Source: CAZWSC01 sp964636385
GTDB taxonomy: Bacteria; Eisenbacteria; RBG-16-71-46; CAIMUX01
DNA length: 64,000 nt
Assembly: GCA_964636385.1 (NCBI GenBank)
Contig: CAZWSC010000063.1
Span: 50,746 to 114,745, forward strand
Direction of reading: 5' to 3'
Part shown: one piece after another, positions 54,716 through 63,241 of the stretch
Numbering within the stretch: position 1 is the first letter of the stretch
Layout of the letters: each line of letters opens with the position of its first letter
Made by a program: the position numbers and the translations under genes
The notes under the pieces: generated by a model
What the model was told of the DNA's origin: nothing
Seen by the model: only the letters and a program-made list of their open reading frames with translations
The model's database searches: none

Positions 54716-56866
54716 TCAGTCGATCCGCACGATCTTCACCGTCCTCGTAGCGCCGTCCGCCTCCGCCCTCGCATAGTAGACTCCTGCGGCCACCTTGCGC
54801 CCGTTGGAGTCATTACCCACCCATGAGAAGCGATGAACGCCGGAATCGATGCTGCCGTGGTACAGCGAGCGGACCAGCCGCCCGTGCGCATCATAGATGT
54901 CGAGTGCAGCCCTGTCGGCGCCGTCGGGAAGAGTGAAGACCAGCCCGGAGACAAGACCGAAGGCCGGGTTGGGGGTCACGGAGAGGGCAAGCCTGGACGT
55001 GCTGACGACATCCGGAACGTCAACAAGATCCCTCTCCACCGAGATGAGCATGAAGTCGTCCAGGGTCCACCCGCCGAAACGCCAGTAGGCGTCGGCAACC
55101 AGCTCGAAGCGCACCGTTACAGACGGGTTGCTGTCGGCGATCTCCGAGATGTCGTACAGGACAGGCACCCAGGAGTCGTCAGTGTGGTGACCCGAGTACT
55201 CGTTGCTCCAGATCTCGGTACCGTTGACCCTGATCCGCGCCTGGTCCCACTGGCCCTCCTCCACCGCCAACCAGCGGTTGAACGCCAGGTGCACATCCGT
55301 GTAATCCGAGCAGTTGACGGCCGGTGACTGCAGCCAGTTGCTGCTGCTGTTCGGGTACAGGCCGTCCCAGGAAGACTCGGGCAGCTCATTCAGGTCGTTG
55401 CCGAAGACCTTCGTGCCCGAAGCCGCCTCCTTCGGATCCCACTGGCCGTTGAAAGCCCGGGGGGCTCCCCAGCGCCAGTCGTTGACACCTGAGGACGCCC
55501 CGTGCGTCCATCCTGAGATGCTCGTCTCGAAGTCGTTTTCGTAGATGACAGTAACCGGAGAGCAGAAGTCGTAGAACTCTGAAGGACCGCTCTCGTTCTG
55601 GTCGGAGATGATCTCCAGCTGGAACTCCAGAAGCGTGCCGACCTGAGTGCTTGAGTCGAGGTGAACCGTGAAATGATTCGAGGCCGACACTCCGGACTCC
55701 CAGGATCCCAGGTTGGGGAATGCAGCGGTGCCGTCGATGATCGTCACCTGTGAATTGGCGGAGGTGAGGGTGCCCGTCACGTTCGTGGCAGTGCCGGTCC
55801 CGTAGTTTCTGACCGTGACCGCGATCTGGGCGGTCTCTCCGGGATCGAGTATGCCGTTGTCGCCGTCCAGAACCTGATGCGAGACGTACGCTATGGCCGT
55901 CTCCTCGAAAGGCTCGTAGTTGATCAGATGGCCGCTTTGACCGAGTGAACAGCTCCCGTATCCGATCCATGCGAAACCGCCGTCGCCCCAGCTCGTACCC
56001 CAGCTGTTCTTGATGAGCCACGCACCCGTGCCGTTGCTGCAGACCTTGTTGTCGTCCCAGCCACACAGCAGGACTGCGTGATTCGGAGTACCGGTAGGCC
56101 CGACATAGCAGCCGGTTCCGTTGTGGTTGAACATCGGATTGGTGGCATAGATGCTGACCGCTATGGGCTGATTCATGATCGCGGTCTTGAGGTAAGTGGG
56201 CCCCGGGATGACCGGAGAGTAGCTCAGAACCCTGCTCGGCACGGCACACTCGTCCATTCTGCATGGATGGGTGTCATTGTTGTAATAAGGCATGCAGCTG
56301 AGTGGCGTGGTCCCGTACCAGGTCCACAGGTCGTAGCAGCCGTACATCATCCCGCCCCCGCAGCCCATCCCGTACTCGTTGCAGGAGACGCACTGCTGCT
56401 CGGAGAGGTAGGTGGCCGTACCCGACTCGATGAGCATCGCGCCCTCCATCGCAGCCACTGCAGCGAATGCCCAGCACGACCCGCAACTGGCCTGGTTCCG
56501 GGCCGGGGTCACTCCAACCGGGTGGTCGGGCGTGGCATAGCGCCAGTCCCAGAACGCGGGAAGGTCACGACTGTCAAGCGGCTCGATGCTTCCCGACATT
56601 TCACCCCTCGGATCCTCATCGGTCCATTCGATGAATCCGAGCATGCCGTTGTCCCACAGGATGTCGTCCATGTAATGTGCAGCTTCGCCGATGTTGTCCA
56701 TCTGCTCCCGGACCAGTCGGCGTATCCTTGCCATCTCGGCCCCTTCATCCCAGCCGTCTTCTGCCATCACCGCGGAAGGCGCCCATAGAAACGCAAGGAG
56801 TCCTGCGATGGAAATGCCTGTCAACACTCCCTGGAGTTGCCGGCAACCTTGAAAAACCTGGCGCAT
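54716..56866 (-). CDS. Secreted papain-family (C1A) cysteine protease with sorting domain
   Basis: I chose the ATG at 56866 with GGAGG 8 nt upstream; the frame opens 60 codons earlier without signal character. The 716-residue protein has a signal peptide (about 8-35), a short propeptide and a C1A catalytic domain (about 100-320) with Cys131 in QASCGSCWAF, His263 in TPNHAVLL and Asn287 in LIKNSWGTSWG. A CARDB-like Ig domain (about 335-430; DGDNGILDPGETAQIAV) and a jelly-roll domain (about 455-620; VHLAFNRWL, GGWTLDDFML) follow. The C-terminal FlgD-like sorting domain (about 635-716; IYDAHGRLVRSL, VKIVRID) is the same type as in the S8 protease. It degrades protein outside the cell. Confidence 0.94.
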   Translation of the reverse strand: MRQVFQGCRQLQGVLTGISIAGLLAFLWAPSAVMAEDGWDEGAEMARIRRLVREQMDNIGEAAHYMDDILWDNGMLGFIEWTDEDPRGEMSGSIEPLDSRDLPAFWDWRYATPDHPVGVTPARNQASCGSCWAFAAVAAMEGAMLIESGTATYLSEQQCVSCNEYGMGCGGGMMYGCYDLWTWYGTTPLSCMPYYNNDTHPCRMDECAVPSRVLSYSPVIPGPTYLKTAIMNQPIAVSIYATNPMFNHNGTGCYVGPTGTPNHAVLLCGWDDNKVCSNGTGAWLIKNSWGTSWGDGGFAWIGYGSCSLGQSGHLINYEPFEETAIAYVSHQVLDGDNGILDPGETAQIAVTVRNYGTGTATNVTGTLTSANSQVTIIDGTAAFPNLGSWESGVSASNHFTVHLDSSTQVGTLLEFQLEIISDQNESGPSEFYDFCSPVTVIYENDFETSISGWTHGASSGVNDWRWGAPRAFNGQWDPKEAASGTKVFGNDLNELPESSWDGLYPNSSSNWLQSPAVNCSDYTDVHLAFNRWLAVEEGQWDQARIRVNGTEIWSNEYSGHHTDDSWVPVLYDISEIADSNPSVTVRFELVADAYWRFGGWTLDDFMLISVERDLVDVPDVVSTSRLALSVTPNPAFGLVSGLVFTLPDGADRAALDIYDAHGRLVRSLYHGSIDSGVHRFSWVGNDSNGRKVAAGVYYARAEADGATRTVKIVRID

Positions 56867-57113
56867 GGTGTGACCTCCGTGGAAACGCTCGATGAGCTCA
56901 TGCAGAAATCGCCCCCCCGCCCGGAAGCCCCAGGAAGGAGAATGATGGCGAGAACACAACGCGAAGATAATAACACAGAAGAGACGGAGAAGCCAGAAGC
57001 AGGGTGAACCGCGATCCCCTTCCTCCTGACACAGAACTCGTGACATTACCGAGCGAAAGGGGGCCTTCCGCTCACGCCGTCCATCCTGCCACAGCGGCGC
57101 AACCGATGCCTGA

Positions 57114-58208
57114 TCAGCGATTGTCCAGGATCACGGCAATGGAATCGAAGTACGCCGTGTTGCCCTGTCCGGAGGCCGCAATGCGTCGTGCAGCATCCCC
57201 CAGACAGGTGTCCCTGTACCCGCCGCGCACCGCCGTCTGAACGGCGGATCGATGAAGGGTCAGAGTATTGGGATTGGCGTCGAGGATGTCGCAGATCCAC
57301 GGCAACCAGTCAGCCCATCTTCCTTCCGCCGCCATGCTCCTCTGAACCCTCATCGCCCCCGCACCCGCTGATGAGGCGGCCGGGAATGTCTCCACCAGGA
57401 ACCGCCAGTACTCGGCAGACTTCGCAAGGTCGTTCCTGAAGTACTCCTGATACCGGGCCATCTTCCCGATCGCCCTCTCAATGTGACGGTGCCTGTTGTC
57501 CGGATCGGCGAGACGGATCCGGTTATACAGGGAATCAGCCTCCGCCTCCATCCTGCGGAAGAGGCAGGTCTCCAGAACCTCGAAAACCAGGTCAAGGTCA
57601 TCGGGATTACTCTCGAGGCGTGCCTCGATGATGGGCAGCGGATCGATGCCCTGCGCCAGCGGCTGTGCATCGCGCAGAAAATCCGACCTGTTGAAGTAGC
57701 CCTCCACCCGCCCCAGCTCACTGCCGTCAGGTTTGATGAAGATTGTCGCGGGAAGTCCCATGATCGGGTAGATGGCCATGAAGGCCTTCCCCTCGTCGGT
57801 CTGATTGTTGATCCTGATCGGGATCATGTCTTCGGCAAGTGCGGCGCCCTCGGGTGACTGCCAGAGCTCCTCCTCCATGTCACCGCAGGAGGCACAGTGC
57901 GGGGCCCACACATCGACCATCACCATCGTGTCCCGCTCCCTGGCAAGGGAGATCGCCTCGTCCAGGGTCAGGGAGAGCCACTCGACACCTTCCCCGGCGG
58001 CAACCGGAATCGCCATCCCTGCGAGAAACGAAGCGCAGAGAGCGAGAAGCAGAGCCCCGGGCCGGCCCGCCTTCCGGCCCCGGCGCCCGGACACCCCATT
58101 CCTGTGGACATCGCGGACCGGGAAAGAGCGCACGATTCCTGTCCCGCTCCGGCTCAATGCAGACGCCGGTTCCACCTCAGCCGATCCATAGTGTTCTCTG
58201 CGCGGCAT
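57114..58208 (-). CDS. Membrane-anchored or exported thioredoxin-like protein
   Basis: The 364-residue protein has a long basic N-terminus and a hydrophobic segment (about 50-70), then a thioredoxin-like domain (about 75-195) with the dithiol CASC (Cys105, Cys108) in WAPHCASCGDMEEEL and the cis-Pro in GLPATIFI. A helical C-terminal half (about 200-364) has a repeated-helix look (LLETCLFRRMEAEADSLYNR type). It probably acts outside the cytoplasm in disulfide reduction or exchange. AGGAG lies 7 nt before the ATG at 58208; a GTG near codon 39 would give a shorter leader. It lies 77 nt downstream of the M28 peptidase gene. Confidence 0.85.
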   Translation of the reverse strand: MPRREHYGSAEVEPASALSRSGTGIVRSFPVRDVHRNGVSGRRGRKAGRPGALLLALCASFLAGMAIPVAAGEGVEWLSLTLDEAISLARERDTMVMVDVWAPHCASCGDMEEELWQSPEGAALAEDMIPIRINNQTDEGKAFMAIYPIMGLPATIFIKPDGSELGRVEGYFNRSDFLRDAQPLAQGIDPLPIIEARLESNPDDLDLVFEVLETCLFRRMEAEADSLYNRIRLADPDNRHRHIERAIGKMARYQEYFRNDLAKSAEYWRFLVETFPAASSAGAGAMRVQRSMAAEGRWADWLPWICDILDANPNTLTLHRSAVQTAVRGGYRDTCLGDAARRIAASGQGNTAYFDSIAVILDNR

Positions 58209-58285
58209 TTCATGTCTCCTGTCTGTGTGTCTTCAAATCCCATTGCACAAGCAGCGCCCCGATGCCCCACGCCACCGGGAAATGG

Positions 58286-59605
58286 TCAGTTTCTCCCGGT
58301 GAGAACCACCCGGACTGAATCCTCGCGTCCATCCCGGATGATCACGACCTCGATCGTGTCTCCTGCCGAATGACCCCTGAGAAGCGCCGTCAGGTCCGCG
58401 AGGTTGTCCACGGGTTCGCCGTCGAACGATACCAGCAGGTCGCCCCCTGCCAGTCCTGCGGCCTCGGCGGGACTTCCCGGCATCGTTCCGGACAGAAGGA
58501 CGCCCCCGGATTCGCGCGAGAAGTCGGGAATCGTCCCGAGGCTTGCCCGTCTCACCCCTCCCGGGCCGGGCATGCTCGGAGGCGCGCGGCCAGCCCCGGG
58601 ATCCGCGAAGGTCAGGGGCTGATCGCGATCAGCAAGGAATATCGCGACTTCCTGAGCGAAGTCAACCGTCAGCAGCAGGCCCGGGTAGTTGATCCTGTCC
58701 TCCGTATCCGTCACGCGATCGTAGTCCGGGTTCGGTCCCGTGAAGAAGTGGAGAACCGGAACCCCCCTCTCGTAGAAGGGGACCTGGTCGGAGGAGAAGG
58801 GTCCTGTGTGCGGCGTCACCAGATCCAGGTCGAATCCGAGAGCCACCCCGGCAATCAGATCCGGGAACTCAACTGCGGTCCCCGACCCGATCACATACAG
58901 CCTTTTGTCGACCATGCGCCCGACGGCATCGAAGTTGAGCATGGCCGGCATCCGCCCCACAGCATCCGGCCACGCGGATACGAAGTGATATGAGCCAAGC
59001 ATTCCCTGCTCCTCGCCCGAGAAGGCGGCGAAGATCAGTGTGTTCCTGAACGGCCCTTCCTCCGGAAGCCTGAGGGCCAGTTCGAGCAGCGCAGCGATGC
59101 CGGAGGCATTGTCGTCGGCACCGGGGTAGTATCCGCCCTCCGCTGCAGGACCCCTCGAGTCGTAGTGTGCGCCTATCAGGACGGCGGGTGCCGACGGATC
59201 AGAGCCGGGCAGGATCCCGACCACGTTCTTAAGCACCAGCTCGCCCCACGGCACCTCCGGTTCCACATCGAGCGGGACGCGCACGTCACCGGGCCGGGGT
59301 GTGAAAGGCTGTATGAACCCGTCAACACCGTCCATCGGCAGCAGTCCGGCCGCGGCGAATCGGTCTTCAATGTAGGCGGCTGCCTTCTCAATCCCCTCGC
59401 TTCCCGGGGACCGTCCGAAGAGCTCCCCGGATGCAAGAAAGCGGACCACCGCCTGCATTCTCCCGGCGGACTGTGACGCACCCGGTCCGCCACCATGCGC
59501 CGGAACTGCCGGTGAAGCTCCGGCTGATGCCTGAATCGACACTGCGGCAGCTCCGATTGCGAGCAGCCGAACAGCAGCGGCACCGCGTCCCGGGATACTC
59601 AGCAC
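58286..59605 (-). CDS. Exported M28 family metallopeptidase with PDZ domain
   Basis: The 439-residue protein starts with GTG at 59605 (GGAGG 11 nt upstream) and a signal peptide (about 8-30). The M28 domain binds two zinc ions through His147 and Asp149 (GAHYDSRG), Asp164 (GADDNASG), Glu198 and Glu199 (SGEEQGML) and an Asp near 225 (NFDAVGRM). M28 enzymes are aminopeptidases or related exopeptidases. Residues about 345-435 are a PDZ domain (GSPAEAAGLAGGDLLVSFDG) that may bind substrate C termini. It is in a peptidase cluster with the M1 gene upstream (140 nt) and the thioredoxin-like gene downstream. Confidence 0.93.
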   Translation of the reverse strand: MLSIPGRGAAAVRLLAIGAAAVSIQASAGASPAVPAHGGGPGASQSAGRMQAVVRFLASGELFGRSPGSEGIEKAAAYIEDRFAAAGLLPMDGVDGFIQPFTPRPGDVRVPLDVEPEVPWGELVLKNVVGILPGSDPSAPAVLIGAHYDSRGPAAEGGYYPGADDNASGIAALLELALRLPEEGPFRNTLIFAAFSGEEQGMLGSYHFVSAWPDAVGRMPAMLNFDAVGRMVDKRLYVIGSGTAVEFPDLIAGVALGFDLDLVTPHTGPFSSDQVPFYERGVPVLHFFTGPNPDYDRVTDTEDRINYPGLLLTVDFAQEVAIFLADRDQPLTFADPGAGRAPPSMPGPGGVRRASLGTIPDFSRESGGVLLSGTMPGSPAEAAGLAGGDLLVSFDGEPVDNLADLTALLRGHSAGDTIEVVIIRDGREDSVRVVLTGRN

Positions 59606-59745
59606 GGAATCGAAGTCCTCCCTGGCGAAACAGTAGAACCCTGGTCCGACCTCCGAAACCGCGCCGGACCCCGGTACGACCCCGGGGCGGAAGCGAACCC
59701 CGGCATGTGCGAAGGGCCGGCAACGACACCCGGATCCTCCCCGGA

Positions 59746-62043
59746 TCAGAAGCGGTGTATAAGGGGCGAGTCGGTCTCGCTCCAGACCCCGCGGTCGGCT
59801 GCCTGATCTCCATCGAAGACGATGTAGCTGTACCTGCCGTAGTGCGGAATCCTGCGCCCCACCCCGGCCACCTGATCAGGCTTGCAGGCATCCAGCATCG
59901 ACCATGAGAGCGCCCCGTCCAGAACCCCCGTCAGCACGACCGCCGTGCCGTCGAGCCAGGCTGTCCCTGCGATGCTCCATCCGTCGACCAGGCGTTCCGC
60001 TTCCGCAAGACCTCCGGCATGGTCGAGGGCCAACCGGCCGAGCCCCAGAAACCAGACCGATGTCGAAGGGTTCCAGTCCGCAGCCAGATCGGCCTCGTGA
60101 TGCACACGAAGGCTCCCGTCACCGGCCCAGTCCGATGCGAGGTTTCTGTACGCCGCCTCAAGATCCGGGTCCAGCCCTGCGGCTATCACGGCGGTGAGGG
60201 TGTCACTCCCAAGTGTCCTGCTGAGGGTTGCAGGGACCTCCCGGTGATCGATCCGCCGCATCATCTCGAAGTCCGGATCGATCCACAGCCGGGTTGGCCT
60301 GTTCCGCACCCTGACAGACCACTCAGTTTCTGCACCCGGCAGCGGGACGAGCCAGGTGGAATCCGCATCCTCCCAGACCATGCGGACAGGAACGATGAGA
60401 TCATAAGGCCCTGCTCCCGGCCGAGCCGGTTCCTGCGCGATGACCGCCTGGACAAGGTACTCTCCGCCCGTCTGCGACAGCCTGGCGTCTTCAAGCCTGA
60501 GGATCGGCGCCCCGCCCCTTTCGATCCAGTCCCTCCTGAATGAACCGGCATCGATGTCCGCGTTGGCGGCAAAGGCGGCAAGGAGGTCATCCCACGAGGC
60601 GCGCTTCCACAGGTTGTCCCTGTAGAAGGCACGAAGCGCCTTCCAGAAGTTCTCCTCCCCGGCCCGACGGTAGAGCTCGTGAACCACCATCATCGCCTTC
60701 GAGTACCCTATCGCCTGGCTGGCGAAGTCGTGCCTCGAACGGAACTGCGTCAGGGGCATGTCGTGCGAACCGCCGACGTAATCCAGGTAGGAGGTCAGGG
60801 CGTTCAGCCGGTACTCCCGGGCAGCCTCCCCGCCCTCCAGTATCTTGTACAGATAGTCGGCCCCGTGGACTGTCAGCCCTTCACACCAGTTGCCGGTGTC
60901 ATAGTCCACGAAAACCCCATTGCCCCACCAGTTGTGCAGGATCTCGTGTCCGTAGGATGTGTCCACGATGAACGGAAGCCGTATCACCCTGTTGCCGAGG
61001 AGGGTGAACGAGGGCATCCCGTATCCGGTCTGCCAGAAGTTCTCGACCATTGCGAACTTCGGAAATGGGTAGGGACCGATCAGATCCTCGTACATGTCGA
61101 GGTATCTCGAAGTCGCCCCGAGATAGCGCTCGCACAAGGCCGGGTCGGTGTCCGGGTAGGTGAAGGTCTGAACGGCGATCTTCCCGTGCAACAGCTCGCG
61201 CATCTCCCAGGGACCCGCAACGAGGTATACCTCCTCCATCGGGTGCGGACTGTGCCACACGTCGGTGTGTCGTTTCAGGGTGCTCCCGCCCTGCTCCGGC
61301 AGGACCCCAAGGGCGCCCTGCGAGACTGAACGCCATCCCTCCGGCACGGACGCCTCCAGTCTGAAGGTGAAAACATCTCCGGGACGTGTCGGTATCCAGA
61401 AGGACGAGCCGGCCAGGTATGCCCCGCGTTCCTCGATGAGCCCGTGAGTCGTCTCGAACCCCCTGGCGTATGCGGCGCCGGGTGGCTGCAGGGGATCCGC
61501 CACGCGCCCTGAGTAGCGCACCGTGAAGACAAGCGTCTCGGGCCAGGCCGCCGCCTCCATACCGTCGAGGCGAAGATCATACTGCCTGGCATTGCCGTAG
61601 AACTCCATCTCGTCGTATGGAGGACGCCTCCAGAAGCTGCGGGGGTTGATCCGCCCGCGCTCTTCCAGTCTCACGGCGTGGTCCTCCGATGAGACATCAT
61701 CTATCTCCAGCTCCCTCCACAACAGGAACGGGACGGACCTGTCCGCCTGCACGCCGGGCGGGCGCAGAAGGGTGATGCGATCGGATGCGTCCAGCCCCCC
61801 TGTCCGGGGATCGATGTGCGCATCTATCTCGTGACGGATGAACGCGGCCTCAGCGGGATTCTCAAGGCTCACGAGACCGGCGGGAGGGTAAACCTCCGCC
61901 GGCTCAGCGAGACCTGGATCGGCACCGGACGGTCGCAAGCCTCCCGATACGCTCAGCAGCAGAAAAAACAGGCAGGCTGCCGGGGGAACAGCCGCCCGTT
62001 GTGGCATCGATCGAGTCGATGGGGTTGTCGAAACAGTCTCCAT
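59746..62043 (-). CDS. Exported M1 family aminopeptidase-like metalloprotein
   Basis: The 765-residue protein has an N-terminal hydrophobic segment (about 21-35) and an M1-type domain. The zinc motif is HEILH (His366, Glu367, His370) with the distal Glu388 in WCEGL, 17 residues after the second His; classic M1 enzymes have 18. The substrate motif GxMEN is altered to AMVEN upstream of FWQTGYGMPSF. The N-terminal beta domain (about 60-290) and a C-terminal domain (about 600-765) complete the layout. It is probably a periplasmic or outer aminopeptidase in peptide degradation. The start is not certain; another ATG lies at 62007, and neither has a strong ribosome-binding site. Confidence 0.9.
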   Translation of the reverse strand: METVSTTPSTRSMPQRAAVPPAACLFFLLLSVSGGLRPSGADPGLAEPAEVYPPAGLVSLENPAEAAFIRHEIDAHIDPRTGGLDASDRITLLRPPGVQADRSVPFLLWRELEIDDVSSEDHAVRLEERGRINPRSFWRRPPYDEMEFYGNARQYDLRLDGMEAAAWPETLVFTVRYSGRVADPLQPPGAAYARGFETTHGLIEERGAYLAGSSFWIPTRPGDVFTFRLEASVPEGWRSVSQGALGVLPEQGGSTLKRHTDVWHSPHPMEEVYLVAGPWEMRELLHGKIAVQTFTYPDTDPALCERYLGATSRYLDMYEDLIGPYPFPKFAMVENFWQTGYGMPSFTLLGNRVIRLPFIVDTSYGHEILHNWWGNGVFVDYDTGNWCEGLTVHGADYLYKILEGGEAAREYRLNALTSYLDYVGGSHDMPLTQFRSRHDFASQAIGYSKAMMVVHELYRRAGEENFWKALRAFYRDNLWKRASWDDLLAAFAANADIDAGSFRRDWIERGGAPILRLEDARLSQTGGEYLVQAVIAQEPARPGAGPYDLIVPVRMVWEDADSTWLVPLPGAETEWSVRVRNRPTRLWIDPDFEMMRRIDHREVPATLSRTLGSDTLTAVIAAGLDPDLEAAYRNLASDWAGDGSLRVHHEADLAADWNPSTSVWFLGLGRLALDHAGGLAEAERLVDGWSIAGTAWLDGTAVVLTGVLDGALSWSMLDACKPDQVAGVGRRIPHYGRYSYIVFDGDQAADRGVWSETDSPLIHRF

Positions 62044-62201
62044 ACCTGAGACGGTAGTGTCCGCCGCCTGCCCGGGTCAAGGAGGCACCGCCCCGGGGTG
62101 GAAATCCTGCATGCGCACAATCAGCTTTGCGCCAGGACATTTCGCCACTACCCTGCCCGGACACCCGCAGCAGCAATGCATCCCTGCAGAGGAGAGCCGG
62201 C

Positions 62202-63113
62202 TTGACACAGTTCCCCTACATCGGCGAGATCTTCGCCCTCACTGCGCCAGTGTGCTGGTCCTTTGCGGTGATCCTCTTCCGCAGGACGGGCCGGGTTGTC
62301 CCGCCTCTGGCTCTCAATCTCTTCAAAAACATCGTGGCCGCGGCCCTCTTCATGGGCACCATGGCGGCCCTGGGACAGGAGTTCCTGAGCGCGGTTCCTC
62401 ACAGGGACTACCTTCTGCTCCTGGTCAGCGGGATGATCGGCATCGGAATCTCCGATGCACTCTTCTTCATGACCCTGAACCGGCTGGGCGCCGGGCTTCA
62501 GTCGATCGTCAACACATCCTACAGCCCGTCGATCATCCTGCTCAGCCTGATGTTCCTGGGTGAGCGGTTCACTTGGGTGCAGTTCCTGGGAGTCGCCCTC
62601 ATCCTGTGCGCGGTTCTCGCGATCACACGCATCAGGAACGGCCGCACGGTGGCTTCGCGGAAGGATCTGACCCTCGGGATCCTGCTCGGTTTATCGGCCA
62701 GTGTCACACAGGCGGTCTCGATCGTCATGATAAAGCCGCTGCTGAACGAGTCGCCGATCATATGGGCGAACTCCTGGCGGCTTATCGGCGGCATAGCAAT
62801 GAGCATCCTCCTCCTGCCGATCCTGCCTGAACGCCGCAGGGCGCTGGCGACCCTCCGCAACCTCCGGATCTGGCCCGTCATGATCCCGGCAGCGGTCCTC
62901 GGCACGTACGTCTCCCTGCTCTTCTGGCTTGGCGGGATGAAGTACACGCAGGCATCCACGGCATCAGCACTGAACCAGACGTCAACCCTGTGGACGTTCA
63001 TACTCGCGGCCCTCCTTCTGAAGGAGCCTGTGACCTGGAAGAGGGTTACCGGTCTGGCACTGGGCCTCGGCGGCGTGGCGCTTGTGACATTCGGAGGCGG
63101 ACTGTGGCGCTGA
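62202..63113 (+). CDS. EamA/DMT family transporter
   Basis: The 303-residue inner-membrane protein has ten predicted helices in two EamA repeats of five, as in drug/metabolite transporters such as RhaT or YdcZ-like exporters. ALTAPVCWSFAVILFRRTG opens the first repeat, and LGILLGLSASVTQAVSIVM the second. The substrate is unknown; many relatives export amino acids or nucleosides. I chose the TTG at 62202 because AGGAG lies 7 nt upstream and it begins directly at the first helix; the frame opens at 62127. It is divergent from the M1 gene. Confidence 0.93.
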   Translation: MTQFPYIGEIFALTAPVCWSFAVILFRRTGRVVPPLALNLFKNIVAAALFMGTMAALGQEFLSAVPHRDYLLLLVSGMIGIGISDALFFMTLNRLGAGLQSIVNTSYSPSIILLSLMFLGERFTWVQFLGVALILCAVLAITRIRNGRTVASRKDLTLGILLGLSASVTQAVSIVMIKPLLNESPIIWANSWRLIGGIAMSILLLPILPERRRALATLRNLRIWPVMIPAAVLGTYVSLLFWLGGMKYTQASTASALNQTSTLWTFILAALLLKEPVTWKRVTGLALGLGGVALVTFGGGLWR

Positions 63114-63129
63114 GGAAGCGCCGGTGCCG

Positions 63130-63158
63130 TTGCGTGGGGTATTCCGGCCTGTCATAAT
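63130..63158 (+). promoter_or_regulatory. Predicted promoter for the gene at 63242
   Basis: TTGCGT (63130-63135) and CATAAT (63153-63158) are 17 nt apart. The -10 matches 5 of 6 consensus positions and the -35 only 3 of 6. The leader would be about 77 nt. Confidence 0.4.
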
Positions 63159-63241
63159 GCCCCCCGTCTCCACGGGTCAGGGTATCCGCTTCAATCGCTC
63201 CAGCGGCCCGCCCGTTCACCCCAGGAAGGAGGGAAGCCAAG

